The translations under genes were made by a program, and so were the position numbers. Positions 1 through 10,717 of a DNA stretch of 64,000 bases are shown here, one piece after another. Source of the DNA: Paratrimastix pyriformis. Its lineage: Eukaryota; Preaxostyla; Paratrimastigidae. Position 1 is the first letter of the stretch. Every line of letters starts with the position of its first letter. Below the pieces are notes generated by a model, which had not been told where the DNA came from, searched no databases, and saw only the letters and a program-made list of their open reading frames with translations. The DNA is taken from contig JAPMOS010000004.1 in the NCBI GenBank assembly GCA_027972325.1, positions 682,001 through 746,000 of the forward strand, read 5' to 3'.

Positions 1-1062
1 TTCTGGCGGACGCCGAAGCGGTAGCACTTCATGGCGTGCTGCAGGGTGGGGCATTCGGTGAGGCCCAGTCCGGCAACGTGGAACCGGTCCTCGGGCCCCG
101 ACCAGCGCACCTTCAGGCCCACCGGGTAGGCGGGCCGCCCCTCGCGATCCCGGAAGGCTGCGTCAAGGGTGGCGCGGGGGACCCCAAAGCAGGGACAGAT
201 ATGAGCACTGAGAGCACAAGAGCAGCAGCCATGGGCGCGAGATGCTTCTGTGTGGTGGGAAGGGGCGGCGGGAGGCGGCAGACCCTCGACGGGTGGCGGG
301 TGGAGCAGATCGTAGATGCGGTCGTCGTGCAGCAGGGCGTACGAGCAGAAGACGCTGCAAGGGTAGTGCCGGGATCAGGACGGGGAGCACGAGACGAGGG
401 TCGGTATGCAGACCGAACGGGGATGCTCTTCGCCTTGATTTGCTTATACAGGTAGGCCAGACTTCTCGGGATCAGCCCCAGATTGTCGGGTGGCGACTGG
501 CGGACGAAATCGTGAGGAGAGGGGAGAGCGGCGGCGGGGGGATGCCGACCATGAGATCCGGGACGGGGCGGCCCCCTTCTCCGTAAGTCAGCTCGAAGCC
601 GTCCATGGTGTGGGTTTTCCCGGCGCCAGCCGGCCCATAGGCGATGATCGCGCCTGCAGGGGTGAGGGGTGCGTTGTGTGGTGGTGGATACAAACCGGAA
701 ATGCCCGTCAGGAGACTATCGACCATCTCGGGAGTCTTAGAACGAAGAAAAACCTACGAAAGATAGACTCGGATGGAAGGCCCAGATCGGCGACCTCTTC
801 CTGGTTGGCAGATTCATCCAACACGGCATCAAAAGCGTAGTCCTGAGATACGACGGGACCTGGTCCGCCCTTGGCTTGGTATCGTTGAGTTGTGAGTCTG
901 GTGTGTTTAAGAAGTCGGCGGGAACGTGTGTGAAACAAACCGGATGCTGGTATCAGTTATGCATGAAAGGTGTGGTGAACCAGTTTCCTCCTCGGCAATA
1001 AGCGGAGGGCGAATACGAAGCGAGACAGAAACTGGGGCCGATCTCAACGCCAGCGCCTTACA
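1..1062 (-). CDS. Kinesin-like motor protein, N-terminal part, runs off left edge
   Basis: Microtubule motor ATPase; only the first part of the motor domain lies in the window. From the N-terminus I read a first beta strand with SLRIRPP (near 1000-1040), then YAFDAVLDESANQEEV (near 790-850), equivalent to the kinesin FTFDxVFDExxxQxxV block. Next comes the P-loop AYGPAGAGKTHTMDG (near 600-650) and the DRIYDLL element (near 305-325) that follows alpha-3 in kinesins. Reading order is right to left, with short introns between blocks. The P-loop is AGAGKT rather than the usual QTGSGKT, but the catalytic GKT is intact. No in-frame ATG is visible just before SLRIRPP, so the start lies in a small unresolved upstream exon. 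The subfamily cannot be told because the neck and stalk lie outside. Identity as kinesin is firm. Confidence 0.85.
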
Positions 1063-1244
1063 GCCCGCGAAACAAGGCGGCTCGAAGCGGCTGGAAGAGC
1101 GAAAATTACTGAGAGGGCTATCCGACGGTGAGCAAATTTGAATTCAAGGACGGCCTCAGGTGGTGTTCGACGAACTAGCCTTTTGGCAAAATACAACCTG
1201 GAGAGAATGAATTCAATAACATTTAAATATATCTCCCAACAAAT

Positions 1245-2746
1245 TCACTCGCAAACGCTTGGAGCGGTATCGGGGGTTTCCGTGGCGCCAGTTGAAGACC
1301 AAGTGACAAGAGACGCCCAAAGGGCGGCGCAATAAAGGAGGCATCGTGGATCGACCCGAAAGGAGGGAGTGTGAGGAAAAGGTCGAGTGGAAGCCGGCGT
1401 GCCCGGATCGCCCGCACCCATGAAAATCATGGAGCCAGGGATACGTTCTAAATAGTAGGCGAAATCCTCCGACCTGAATGGAAGTCCGAACGCAAATGAA
1501 AGTAGTGCCCATTTTGGCCAGGGACAGACCATGGCCCGGTGGCCAGCTTGTCCGTGACGTGGCTCTCACCCAGCAAAGACCCAGCCACCCTGGAAGCAGA
1601 TGAAGGGTCCATGAAAATGAGGCGCTTTTGTGATGGGGTCCCGGATGTGCCGACCTGAGCAGGTGCTCCGTGCACCGGGGCTCGTTCACGCAGCTGGGGT
1701 ACCCACGATGATACGAAATGCGCGCCTCCAGCTCATGAACGGCCGCGGTCGTTTGGACAATGTGCGCAATGTTGTCCTCCAAGAGCCGTCGCGTAGTCGG
1801 TACCGTTGTCCGCACCGTACCCAAGAGAGTCCCCTGGGGCCCGAACAAAATGGAGGCAAGACAGGGGCGGTCTCATCAGACCTGCGGCGGTGTGACATTG
1901 CCTGTCGTGCCGGCGTGGATGCTGCACACATTGCAGACAGCGATCTCCCCAGGGCGCACCCGCCGAGCGACGGTGGCGTCCAAGCGCAGGACGAGCTCCG
2001 CCAGGGCAGGGATGGGGTCCACCGTCAGGTAGGGCGTGCCTCCGTGGCCCCCCTTCCCCAGCAGGGTCACCTCGAAGCTATCTGTGGCCGAGCTGATCGG
2101 ACCCACCGCCGTGCAGGCATTGCCGGGGTCTAGGGCAGTGTTGCAGTGGAACGCATAGATCTCCGAGACCCCATCGAGCGCCCCGGCCGTGATCATCCCT
2201 GCAACGACAGCAGTGGTCGAACCGGTTGGGACAGAAAATCGCGACCTTGTGCGCCGCCGTCCTTCTCTTCGGCTGGTTGAAAGAGGAGGCGGACGTGGCA
2301 AGAAAGAGCGCCCGGTGGCAATTCAGAGATCATTTTGGCGGCCCCCACGAGAGCGGCACAGTGCAGGTCGTGACCGCAAGCGTGCGAAATCCCGGGGCGC
2401 TGGTTCAGGAGAAACTCATTGGAGGTTGACGAGAAAGAATGGTGACCTCGGAGGCATATGAGAGACCGCTCTCCTCATTGACTGGAAGCGCATCCATTTC
2501 CGCTCTGATTGCAATCCGCCGAACGGGAATTCCGGGTGGAATTGCGGCCGTTGCATTATAATCGGCCACCAATCCGTACTCGAAGATCTTTCGGCGAACC
2601 TTCCACCCAGAAAGCCCGTCCAAAGTGTCGGCAATCTTTTCAGAGGTATTTTTTTCTTCGTGCGAAAGTTCCGGATGCTTGTGAAGATCTTCGAAAAATG
2701 TCAACATCCATGGGTACACTTCTTCGGCGCGTGCAAGAAAATCCAT
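1245..2746 (-). CDS. M20 family metallo-amidohydrolase (hippurate/IAA-amino-acid hydrolase type)
   Basis: Zinc/manganese-dependent hydrolase that in this family removes an acyl or auxin-like group from amino-acid conjugates, or acts as an aminoacylase. Four or more exons. The N-terminal block has PELSHEE and [10 protein letters not shown]. After an intron at about 2400-2449 (donor GTCACC) come the metal ligand motif HACGHDLH and [12 protein letters not shown] with the catalytic Glu pair. After a second intron come [16 protein letters not shown], the dimerisation-domain signature, and [15 protein letters not shown] third intron (donor GTCTGA near 1888) leads to [10 protein letters not shown], and the C-terminus carries [13 protein letters not shown] with the last metal ligand, then a block ending in SVCE. 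All family landmarks are present in order, so the gene looks functional. The start is the first ATG of the exon ([13 protein letters not shown]). The substrate cannot be inferred. Confidence 0.88.
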
Positions 2747-2887
2747 AAAAGTGACGGAAACTTCCTGCAAATTAGTCGTCGATGCGACGGGTTCTCATCG
2801 CACATGTCTTTGACAGGAAAAAAAAAAGGGACGACGAATGGTGATGTTGTGGAGGGAAGAATAAAATCGGTCCTGTATGGTACAGTC

Positions 2888-4488
2888 TCAACTCAGTGCG
2901 CAGAGCAAGGGGACACCTAACAAAAGGGAAGCCGCGAGACTTATGGTCCCAGGGATTAATTGTTTGTGAAAGGGGAGCGAGTAATCCCGGCCGGGATGGA
3001 GTGAGATTGTGCCTTCGGGGCCCATGAAGGAGCTTGGCTTGGCTAAAGTCGCCTGGGATGTGTGAAATTGAGGGAAACGGACGGAATCCGCACTGACCTT
3101 CGCCCGGACTGCGATGAAGAGATTGTTGTTGGTGCTGAGTTGGGTGGCACAGCACGAGGCAGTGCATACGTAGAGGATCAGCAAGTGCGCTCTTGACAAT
3201 GTCGGGAAAGAGCCGACGAGAGTCAAAGTCTGGAGGGCTGTGAGGAGGCCAGCAATGACAGGGGCACAGACGGTCAAAACGGTGCGCGGGGGTCCCACGA
3301 GATGACACGAAACAACGAGGTAGACCACAAAGAGACAGACAGCCCCCGCCGAGTCGAGGGAGGTCAACCCCACAGCCGACCAAAATGTCGACATGACCCC
3401 GCTGCTTGCAACGGCCCCCCACATGATCTGCCACATGGAGCCTGTGAGGATCAGCAGCCAGTCCACCTTCGAGCGAATGAAGTCGTCACCTCGGGACCAG
3501 GAGAAAAACGCGAACGGACATTGAGGAGGAAGCTGTCCGAGCGGTCGAAAAAGAAGTACAGCAGCAACCCGGCGCAGACGAAGAGGGTCCATGCCGTGTG
3601 GAGGCCCACCAGCCGGCCCAGCAGGGCAACGGCCAACAAGACCGTCGTGGCGACTTTCAGGCTTTTTGGTGTCACGATTCGCCGCCGAAGGTTCGAGGGG
3701 TTCGGCTCCTCGGGCGGCGGGGGCGGCAGACTGGAGTCTGCCGGGGAAAGGTCGGCAAGCTCTGCAAAAGTGAATTATTCGCGGGGAGACGCCAGATCCC
3801 AAAGCAAACCCATATCAGTACGGTCGCCGAGTCGCTTGCGGAATGCCAACAACATGCCCCCAACACAAGCCGCGATGAGAATGAGCGTGGCAGGGAAGAG
3901 TTTCAGAAAGTCCAGCCAGCCCAACCCGGTAGCACCGGGGGAACAGCCTCGGCATTGGAAGACGGCGCCAGCAAGCGAACCGCTGAAAGGGAAGAGAATC
4001 GAGCTCGCGTTGGCACAGAGGGTGAATGCCACGAGATACGGAGTGAGGGGAAAGTTCATCGATTGGCAGAATCGACATACAACGGGAGTCAGGAGGATGG
4101 CCGCGTAGAGTGGGGAGATGAAGGCACATACGCAAAAGGCGATTCCGCAGAACATGAGGTAGGCAACAAGCGGCCTTCGATGGAGGAAGAGCGCCCGTAT
4201 CTGCTGCACAGCCGACTCAATGATGCCGCAGGCGTCCAAAAAGGCCACAAAGATTCCCATAGCAATGACTTGAATAACAAGATCCCCATCAACCATACTC
4301 ACAGCATCTTCTGGAAGAAGAACCCCCAAGAAGATCATCAACACAGCCCCACAAAGCCCGAAGGCGGGCCGCCCATAGTTGCTGATAAATTTCATGGATG
4401 GGTAAGCGTATAGTATCATCATTCCGAAATAAATGGGAATGGACACCCATGGGGCAATTCGCCTCGGGAGCTCCCAATGGAGTGCCAT
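2888..4488 (-). CDS. Polytopic ion transporter, ArsB/NhaD/CitMHS (IT superfamily) type
   Basis: Membrane permease with about ten hydrophobic segments. The long first exon runs from MALHWELPRR through paired helices including FGLCGAVLMIFLGVLLPEDA and DLVIQVIAMGIFVAFLDACG, then LMFCGIAFCVCAFISPLYAA and TPYLVAFTLCANASSILFPF, the helix-breaking asparagine/serine re-entrant region typical of this superfamily. Later exons add a central segment (3451-3675) and the second half with WLLILTGSMWQIMWGA and GPPRTVLTVCAPVIAGLL. The last intron (donor GTCAGT near 3105) joins RAK to ATLAKPS, and the protein ends LLCALS. Family members export arsenite, exchange Na+/H+, or import citrate and dicarboxylates; sequence alone does not decide which. 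An upstream exon is possible because the frame stays open to about 4700 without a clear ATG. Confidence 0.78.
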
Positions 4489-5036
4489 CGGTGCCGGTGG
4501 ATTGATCCACCCAAAGGAGAGACCAACTGGCCGACCAGACGACGGAAAAATTGAAATGAGACTCCCTCGTGCAAGCCTCGTAGGAGGCGAACTAAATGAC
4601 AAAGAATTTTCCTTTCCTCGTCCCTGGCGACCGCCCGACAGCCTGAGCGAGCCTGCACCGGGTGCGGGCCCACTCGCACAAGCACGCGAAGAAGCCAAAC
4701 CCAACTAGAGAAGGACACGATTCTCTTTGGAGCTTCGGTTCAGCCTCCACCGAGGCTGCACTGCGCGCTTATGGTTCGGAGCTGTGGAGCCCACTTATAA
4801 AATTAGGCGTGGGACGGCACACCCCTGCTCGGCAAAAATAAAAAGTAAGAAAAACAACAAACACAAAGCCACAAAGCCACAATGACGCAAACAGCAAACA
4901 GCAAACTGACACGGACACGGACACCAGGAAGCCAGAGGCAGAGAACAGATGGGGAGCAGAAACACGCGAAGAGAAATTTCCGCAAGCCGGGAGGAGGAGG
5001 GAGGAAAAAGAGGGGAGCAGCTTTAGTGCAGCAACT
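4489..5036. other. Intergenic spacer, transporter 5' side and G-alpha/vWA gene 3' side
   Basis: No gene recognised. The right half (about 4830-4920) is A/C-rich with short repeats of CAAACAG and ACGGACAC. Just after the neighbouring stop codon a 13-base element, TTTAGTGCAACTT/TTTAGTGCAGCAA, occurs twice in near-identical form, so a second stop-like copy lies 14 bases further. The part next to 4488 may hold a transporter leader or a small first exon. Confidence 0.5.
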
Positions 5037-8000
5037 TTAGTGCAACTTGGGGGCAGCGGGCACGTCGTTGATCAGGTGCAGCAGGACGGCCTCCTCGCGC
5101 TTCAGGGAGGAGTCGTCCATGATCCACATCTCCCGCTGGAAGTGCGCCAGGAAGGCCCGGAAGAGCCTGCATCCCCCCGGAGGAGCAGGACCGAGGATGA
5201 GCCAAGAGAAACCACGAGGGGGAGGGAGAAGAGGGGGAGGGGGAAGAGAAGAGGCAGAGGAGGGCAGGCGGACCGCTGGTAGGGCTCGGAGACGAAGAGC
5301 GCGTTCTCCTCCTCCTCCCAGGGCCACGTCCAGGTGCCCCACTTGGACAGGTTCCGGATGGGGTGCCTGCGGAGCAAAGAAGAGCGGAAAAGCCCAGCCG
5401 GATGAGGACCGCGCCCCCGCGGAAATGCAATGCAGAGGCATGACAGTTGGGGGCGGGGGGCTCCGCGGCACGGACTGGAGGCCGTGCTCAAAGAGCAGCT
5501 CGGGGATGGGGCTCTGCGCGCGGGGGTCGCGCAGCCAGAGGGTCATCAGCGACATGTACTGGCACAGGACGACGGCCTTGCGCAGGGCGGGCGTGTAGGC
5601 GGGCAGGTGGTGGGCCGAGGGGTTGACGAAGGCCAGCGGGAGGCCCGAGTAGAAGGTGTGCTCCTCCGTGAACGAGTCCACCCACCGCTTGTAGCGCACC
5701 GTCAGGTGCATGCCCGGGGCGACGGCGGCCTCCTCGGGGCTGAGCCCGTCCACCCGCACCAGCTGCACCAGGGCCAGCTGCAGCAGGTCCTGCATGTTGC
5801 CCAGGTCGTAATCCTCCTCGTCGCACAGCGGGCCGCCCTCGGCGGTGGCAGTGCCGTGGGGTGGCGGGGAGCGCTTCCCGCCGTCGTGCTATCCGGAGGG
5901 AGGGAGGGGGGGACGGTGAGCTCACGGACACCACAGGGGGTGGCGAGCGGACCTTGTTGGCGGGGAGGCCGGTCGTGGGCTGCTTGGCGGCCGCCTTGGG
6001 CGGGGTCTGCTTGCTGGGGACGGGGGCGGGGGGCGTGACCGTCACGGCGATGGGCTTTGCCGGGGGCAGGGCCTCGTGGGAGCCCGTGCCGGGGATGGCC
6101 AGGGGAGGAGGCGCATCGACGGTGGACACGGCCCCCGTTGGGGTGGCTGCGGAGGCCGAGGGCGGCACGTAGGGCGGCATGTTGAAGTAGGTGGGCAGGA
6201 AGAGGGCCCGGCCCGTGACCTCGGAGGACTCCTCGTTGCCGAAGATGCGGTGGATGGCCAGCGGACCCGAGCTGCAAACCGCCGCAGATGCAAAAACACA
6301 CAAACAACCCAACCAACCCAACGGCAGGAACGTGAGCCAGTGCGCAAACGCCGTTGTCGTCGGGGGGGGGAGGGGGGAGGAGGAAGGGGCGCCACGGACA
6401 TGTTGACGAAGACCTCGAGGTGGAAGGCGACGGGGCAGAGGAGCTGGGGCAGGTGGGCGAAGCAGTGGGCCAGGTGGTGCTCGTTCTGGACGGCCAGGGC
6501 GTTGCAGCCCTCGATGCGGCCGATCTTGTTGGAGATCCGCGGGATGGACGGGCCCAGGTTGAGCATGGTCGTGTAGGTGGGCATGTGGCGGGCGTGGGCC
6601 AGCGTGGAGATCGCCCGCACCAGGGGCGGGGCCACCTCGACTGGGGGAGGAGCAGGAGAGGAGACCGAACAGTGAGCATTCCGAGCGGTTGTGTGGTGGT
6701 GGTGGTGGTGGTGGTGGTGGTGGTGGTGGTGGTGGTGGTGGTGGTGGTTCGGGGCAGGCAGACCTGCCGAGAGGGGCATCCGGTCGGTGATCAGGAGCAC
6801 CCGGTTCTGGCGCTCGGCCCCGACGTGGGTCTGGGCGAGGTCGCTCTCGACCAGCAGCTGGCGGGCCTTCTGCAGCAGCACGGGCATGATGTTGGACTTG
6901 ACTGCCGGGTGGAGGAAAAACGACAGGAAGGAAGAAGATGAGCGAGACGCGAGGGGAGGCGATGATGCACGGCACGAGGTCACGGGAGGGGGGGGGGGGG
7001 GGGGGGGGGGGGGACGGGGACGGGGACGGGGACGGGGACGGGGACGGACCGCCTTGGGGCTGGAGCTTCTCGACGGCCAGCCGGAGGCGGGCCACGTTAG
7101 GCGGGGTCATGGGGGCCAGCGGGAAGACGGTGGTCACCTCGCCCGCGAAGGTCAGCATGGCCACGTGGTCGCCCGGGTGCAGGTGCGTCACAGCGGTCAG
7201 CAGTTGCTGGGGGTGGCGTGGAAAGGAAGAGAGAGGGAAGGGGCGGGCGGTGTCAGGCGTGCCACAGGAAGGAGGGAGCCGGGGCGACCTTCTTGAGGAG
7301 GCCCAGCTTGGACTTCTCCGTGTTCAGGTGCTGCGCGCGCTGGGTCCACTCCGAGAAGGTCTGTCGCCAGGGTGGGTGGGGCGAGAATCAGAAGATGAAC
7401 GCCAGGCGAGGAGGCCGACCAAAGCAGACCTCGTTGAAACAGCCCTCCATGGTGGCGCTCGTGTCGACCACCAGCACCAGGTTGGTGTCGGTGCGCTCGG
7501 CCTCGAACCGGAAGCGCGACTGGACGCCCACAGCCATGTACCGGCGCAGGTGGCGCGTGAAGGGCTCGGGGCACAGCCCGCAGGTGAACTTGGGCACGAA
7601 GAGGGCCGCTGCAAAGCCGGGGGGCGAGGGAATCAATGAAGAACCGAAACACGCCCGACCGCGCGCCCAGAGGAGGATGGAAGGTGCGCCGACAGACGGT
7701 AGCGCATGAGGCCCTGGTCTGGGGCCTGGACGGAGGCCATCGAGGGGGCCGCCGAGACCAGCGGGGTGGTCGAAGGCTGGGCGGTGGGGGCCTTGGGCGG
7801 CTGGGCGGCCGACTGGACGGCCCCCTTGACGCTCTGCGAGAGGATGAAGGGCGGCGAGAGGGGGATCTCGCCGGCGGGCGGGGCCATCGGGCCCCGGGAA
7901 CTCGTCCGGACGATGGACGCCAGACCCGCGGCGGCCGGAACCGATGCCGGGGATTGCGATGGGGAGGGGGCCGGGGTCGTGGGGGCCGGGACCGGGACCG

Positions 8001-10400
8001 AGGTCGCCGGGACCGTCACGCTGACCGAGGGGGCCGGGGCGGCGGATGTCGTGGCTGTGGCGGGACTCGCCGCGGTGGTGGCGGCCACCCCGCTCACGGG
8101 CTGCATCGACCCGAAGATATTCTGCAGCTTGGGGTAGGCCGTGGGGGCGGGCCGGGGCGGCAGCGTGACGATGCCCGTGTAGGCGGTCAGGGCCTGCCTG
8201 AGGTGTTCCCCGTCCCGGTCGAAGGCCTGGATGGTGGCCGAGTTGGTGGCCAGGTCGCCCTTGATCTGGGTCACGCTCCGGTGCACCAGGGTGCCCCGCG
8301 GGTTCCAGACGGCGTACGTGTGGGTGGTCATGTCGGGCGCAGGCGCCGGGCTGGCGACAGGGGCCGGGGTGGCCGGGGTGGTGGCACCGGTGGTGGTCGT
8401 TGTTGTTGGGGCAGGGGCAGGGGCCGAGGTCGAGGCGGCGGAGCCCCTGCGGGAGGGCGAGGGGTGCCGGTGGGCCTGGTCGGCCATGCGGGTCGCGTGG
8501 AAGTCGGGCACCGAGCGGATGCGCAGGGGCGAGGCCAGCGAGCGGGCCGAGGGGACGAGGAAGGCCGAGGAGACGGGCGGCGCCTGGCCGTGCTCGTCCG
8601 TGGACCCTTCGACGGGCGTCGGCGACCGGGAGGGGACAACGTCGAGGGGCGGCGAGACTGACACGGCCGGGGTCTCGGTGGGCGCCTGGGAGGCGGGCGC
8701 GGTGGGAGGGGTCGACGGCGCAGGGCTTCCACGGGGGAGGCCGCAGCCCCAACCCCACCCGCCGCGAGCGACTGGCCGGCAACCCGCCGAAGAGCAGGAA
8801 CGGCGTGGGCGTCGGGGCCGGTGATGGCGGGGGCGAAGTCGAATTCGTACCCGTTGAGGACGCTGTCGTAGCTTAGCTCCTGGCGGAGTGGGAAGGCGCC
8901 CTTCATGATGGCCTCCCGGAAATCCTCGAACTCCGGCTTCTGGCCGGCGTGCTCGGCCTGCATCCTGGATGGATGGATGGATGGATGGATGGATGGATGG
9001 ATGGATGGATGGAGGATGGTTGGAGCGCGGGACGGGCAGAGGGGTGGGGCAGGGGCAGCAGGGGCAGCAGGGGCAGCAGGGGCAGCAGGGGCAGCAGGGG
9101 CAGCAGGGGCAGCAGGGGCAGCAGGGGCAGCCCAACGGACGTCTCGGAGAGCTGGTCCTGGATGGAGGAGACCATGGCCTGGAAGTGCTTCTGGACGGCG
9201 TTGGGGGTCAGCTCGCTGTTCATCTCGGCCATGACGGGCACCTCGGGCAGCAGGCTGTCGAAGCACCGCTTGATGTACTTCAGGGTGGCCTCCGCGCTCG
9301 CGCCAGCTGGCCAACAGGAGAGGAGCGGGGTGAGATCGCCCCGATGGGAGGGGCAGAGGAGACAGACAGCTAAACTCGGGGAAGCAGCCGCGCATGTCCT
9401 GAGTGGGCAGAACCCGGGCGAGCACGTCGAGCTTGGTGAAGACCAGCCCCAGGGCCATGTGCTTGCAGCGGGTGCCCTGGGTGAGGGCCTCGTACATGGA
9501 CAGGGCATCGGCCAGGCGCAGGGCCAGGGTGTGGTTCTTGGGGGCATGCTCGGCCGTCTCGGCGGTGGCATTGCCATCTGGACGAGGGGAAAAAAGTGTG
9601 ATTGAGGAGGGTGGAATACATCCCCGTGGCGGATATCCCCCCCCCCCCCCCATTCCGCCGGGCCTGCGGACCGGCCATCTGTTTGAAGATGTTGGAGCCC
9701 ATCTGGGGGATCAGCTGATCCGGGTCGGGGGCGTCGAGGGGGGCAAAGAACACGACGGCGTCCACCTCATCCAGCACCCGAGGCCACTCCCCGTGCTCGT
9801 CCAGGAAGATGTTGTCCAACAGGCTGGTCGTGCGTGTGGGTGGTGGATGAGGGGCAAGAAAACCAAGGGCCCACAGACTCGAAGAATTTCCCGCCGCAGC
9901 AAACACGAACACACCGTGGCGCATGAGGGTCGAGGTGCCGATGTGCCCCGAGTGCAAGAATATCTTGATCGGTTGGCATGTAATCGGAAGTCAAAATCCG
10001 ATGATAATTCGCCGTGAGGCTATTTTGAAAAACGGGAGTCAGTCAGAGTCAGTTGGAATCCGGACTATGCCGCAGCTCGGTCAAGGCCCTCCGCCAACTC
10101 GGGAGTGGAATGGAGCTCCGGATGCGTGTCTTCGAGTGACGCCTCAAACCGATAGAATTGGGTGACGACAGCAAGTTCGTTGAGGGAAAGATTAATCTCT
10201 GGACGAGTGTGCAAAAAGGCAAGTGTCTTTTTCAGGATGAAAGATTTCAATTCCATCAGCTCGTCCTCGCTGCGTACAGTGGGGAAAACATCGCAAATGG
10301 CTCGCACGAATTCGCTCTTTCCGGCACTCCTTGGTCCAACAAACGCAGTTTTCAGGACATGCTGAAGGGTCCGTGGCGTTCCTTCCTCAACTGAGGACAT
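5037..10400 (-). CDS. Divergent G-protein alpha subunit apparently fused to a vWA-domain protein
   Basis: The first part (10400 to about 9141) is a G-alpha: [13 protein letters not shown]-loop [12 protein letters not shown], helical-domain end YMPTDQDIL, then [20 protein letters not shown], the guanine-specificity motif VFTKLDVL (for NKKD), MRGCFPEF, and a final helix [18 protein letters not shown]. The switch I arginine and the DVGGQ motif with its glutamine are absent. A predicted intron at 8965-9140, made of GGAT and 9-base repeats, then joins in frame to [19 protein letters not shown] and a second half: a proline/alanine-rich linker, [15 protein letters not shown] (vWA MIDAS, DxSxT), [24 protein letters not shown], a beta-rich block and a helical end finishing in AAPKLH. 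There is no stop between the two halves unless the splice is skipped. The fusion is an inference; two genes with a hidden stop or start remain possible. Function unknown, signalling likely. Confidence 0.68.
6692..6748. repeat. (GGT)n trinucleotide repeat in an intron
   Basis: About nineteen GGT units lie between the exon ending DRMPLSAGL and the exon starting [10 protein letters not shown] of the vWA half. A poly-histidine reading in sense direction is therefore intronic. Confidence 0.75.
6989..7046. repeat. G homopolymer followed by (GGGGAC)n
   Basis: A run of more than 20 G followed by five GGGGAC units, directly next to the exon carrying [16 protein letters not shown]. In the sense strand of the minus-strand gene this reads as donor GTCCGTCCCCGTCCCC, then a C run. 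Confidence 0.8.
8965..9140 (-). repeat. Intron built of (GGAT)n and (GGGGCAGCA)n tandem repeats
   Basis: About twelve GGAT units (8967-9013) and about nine units of a 9-base repeat (9051-9130) fill almost the whole predicted intron between the G-alpha end and the vWA half. In sense orientation the donor reads GTCCGTTGGG and the acceptor ends CCATCCAG. The intron is 176 bases, not a multiple of three, and splicing is needed to reach the vWA reading frame. Confidence 0.7.
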
Positions 10401-10717
10401 CCGAGCAAACGAGTTTGGCCCCAACGAGAGAAGCAATGAGTGCGCGGGAGAAGCTGGCTGATTTCGATCTGGTCAGAGTCAGAGTGGTCGTTGTGGTGAA
10501 GGAGAAAAGAGAAATGGGTGGGGAATTAATTACTTGAAACCGTTGATGCTTAATGCATCATTAAACCGCAACAAAAACAATAAAATAAATGGTCCGCGAG
10601 CGCGTTCCACCTTCATTAGGCGACAGGAGTGTCAGGGAGGCTATGCGCGGAGGACTCTGAGCGATGCCTCGCAGCAAGCTGAATTTCAAAAATCTTCAGC
10701 ACCGCCTGGAGGAAGAA
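10401..10717. other. Intergenic spacer between Kv channel end and G-alpha start
   Basis: Both neighbours run leftward, so this should hold the promoter and leader of the G-alpha gene and the 3' end of the Kv gene. It is much more AT-rich than either gene body. A perfect inverted repeat TGATGC/GCATCA with a five-base loop lies at 10544-10560, close to an A-rich stretch that could serve in 3' processing. No gene seen. Confidence 0.45.

Noticed and set aside
3302-4413. Plus-strand genes opposite the transporter
   Set aside because: Composition is charged and random; the minus strand has consistent TM helices.
6690-6760. Poly-histidine or poly-tryptophan coding stretch
   Set aside because: It is a GGT repeat inside an intron between two well-supported exons of the vWA half.
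9040-9135. Leucine-rich repeat protein on the minus strand
   Set aside because: Intronic 9-base repeat; the LLPLLPLL reading has no fold character.
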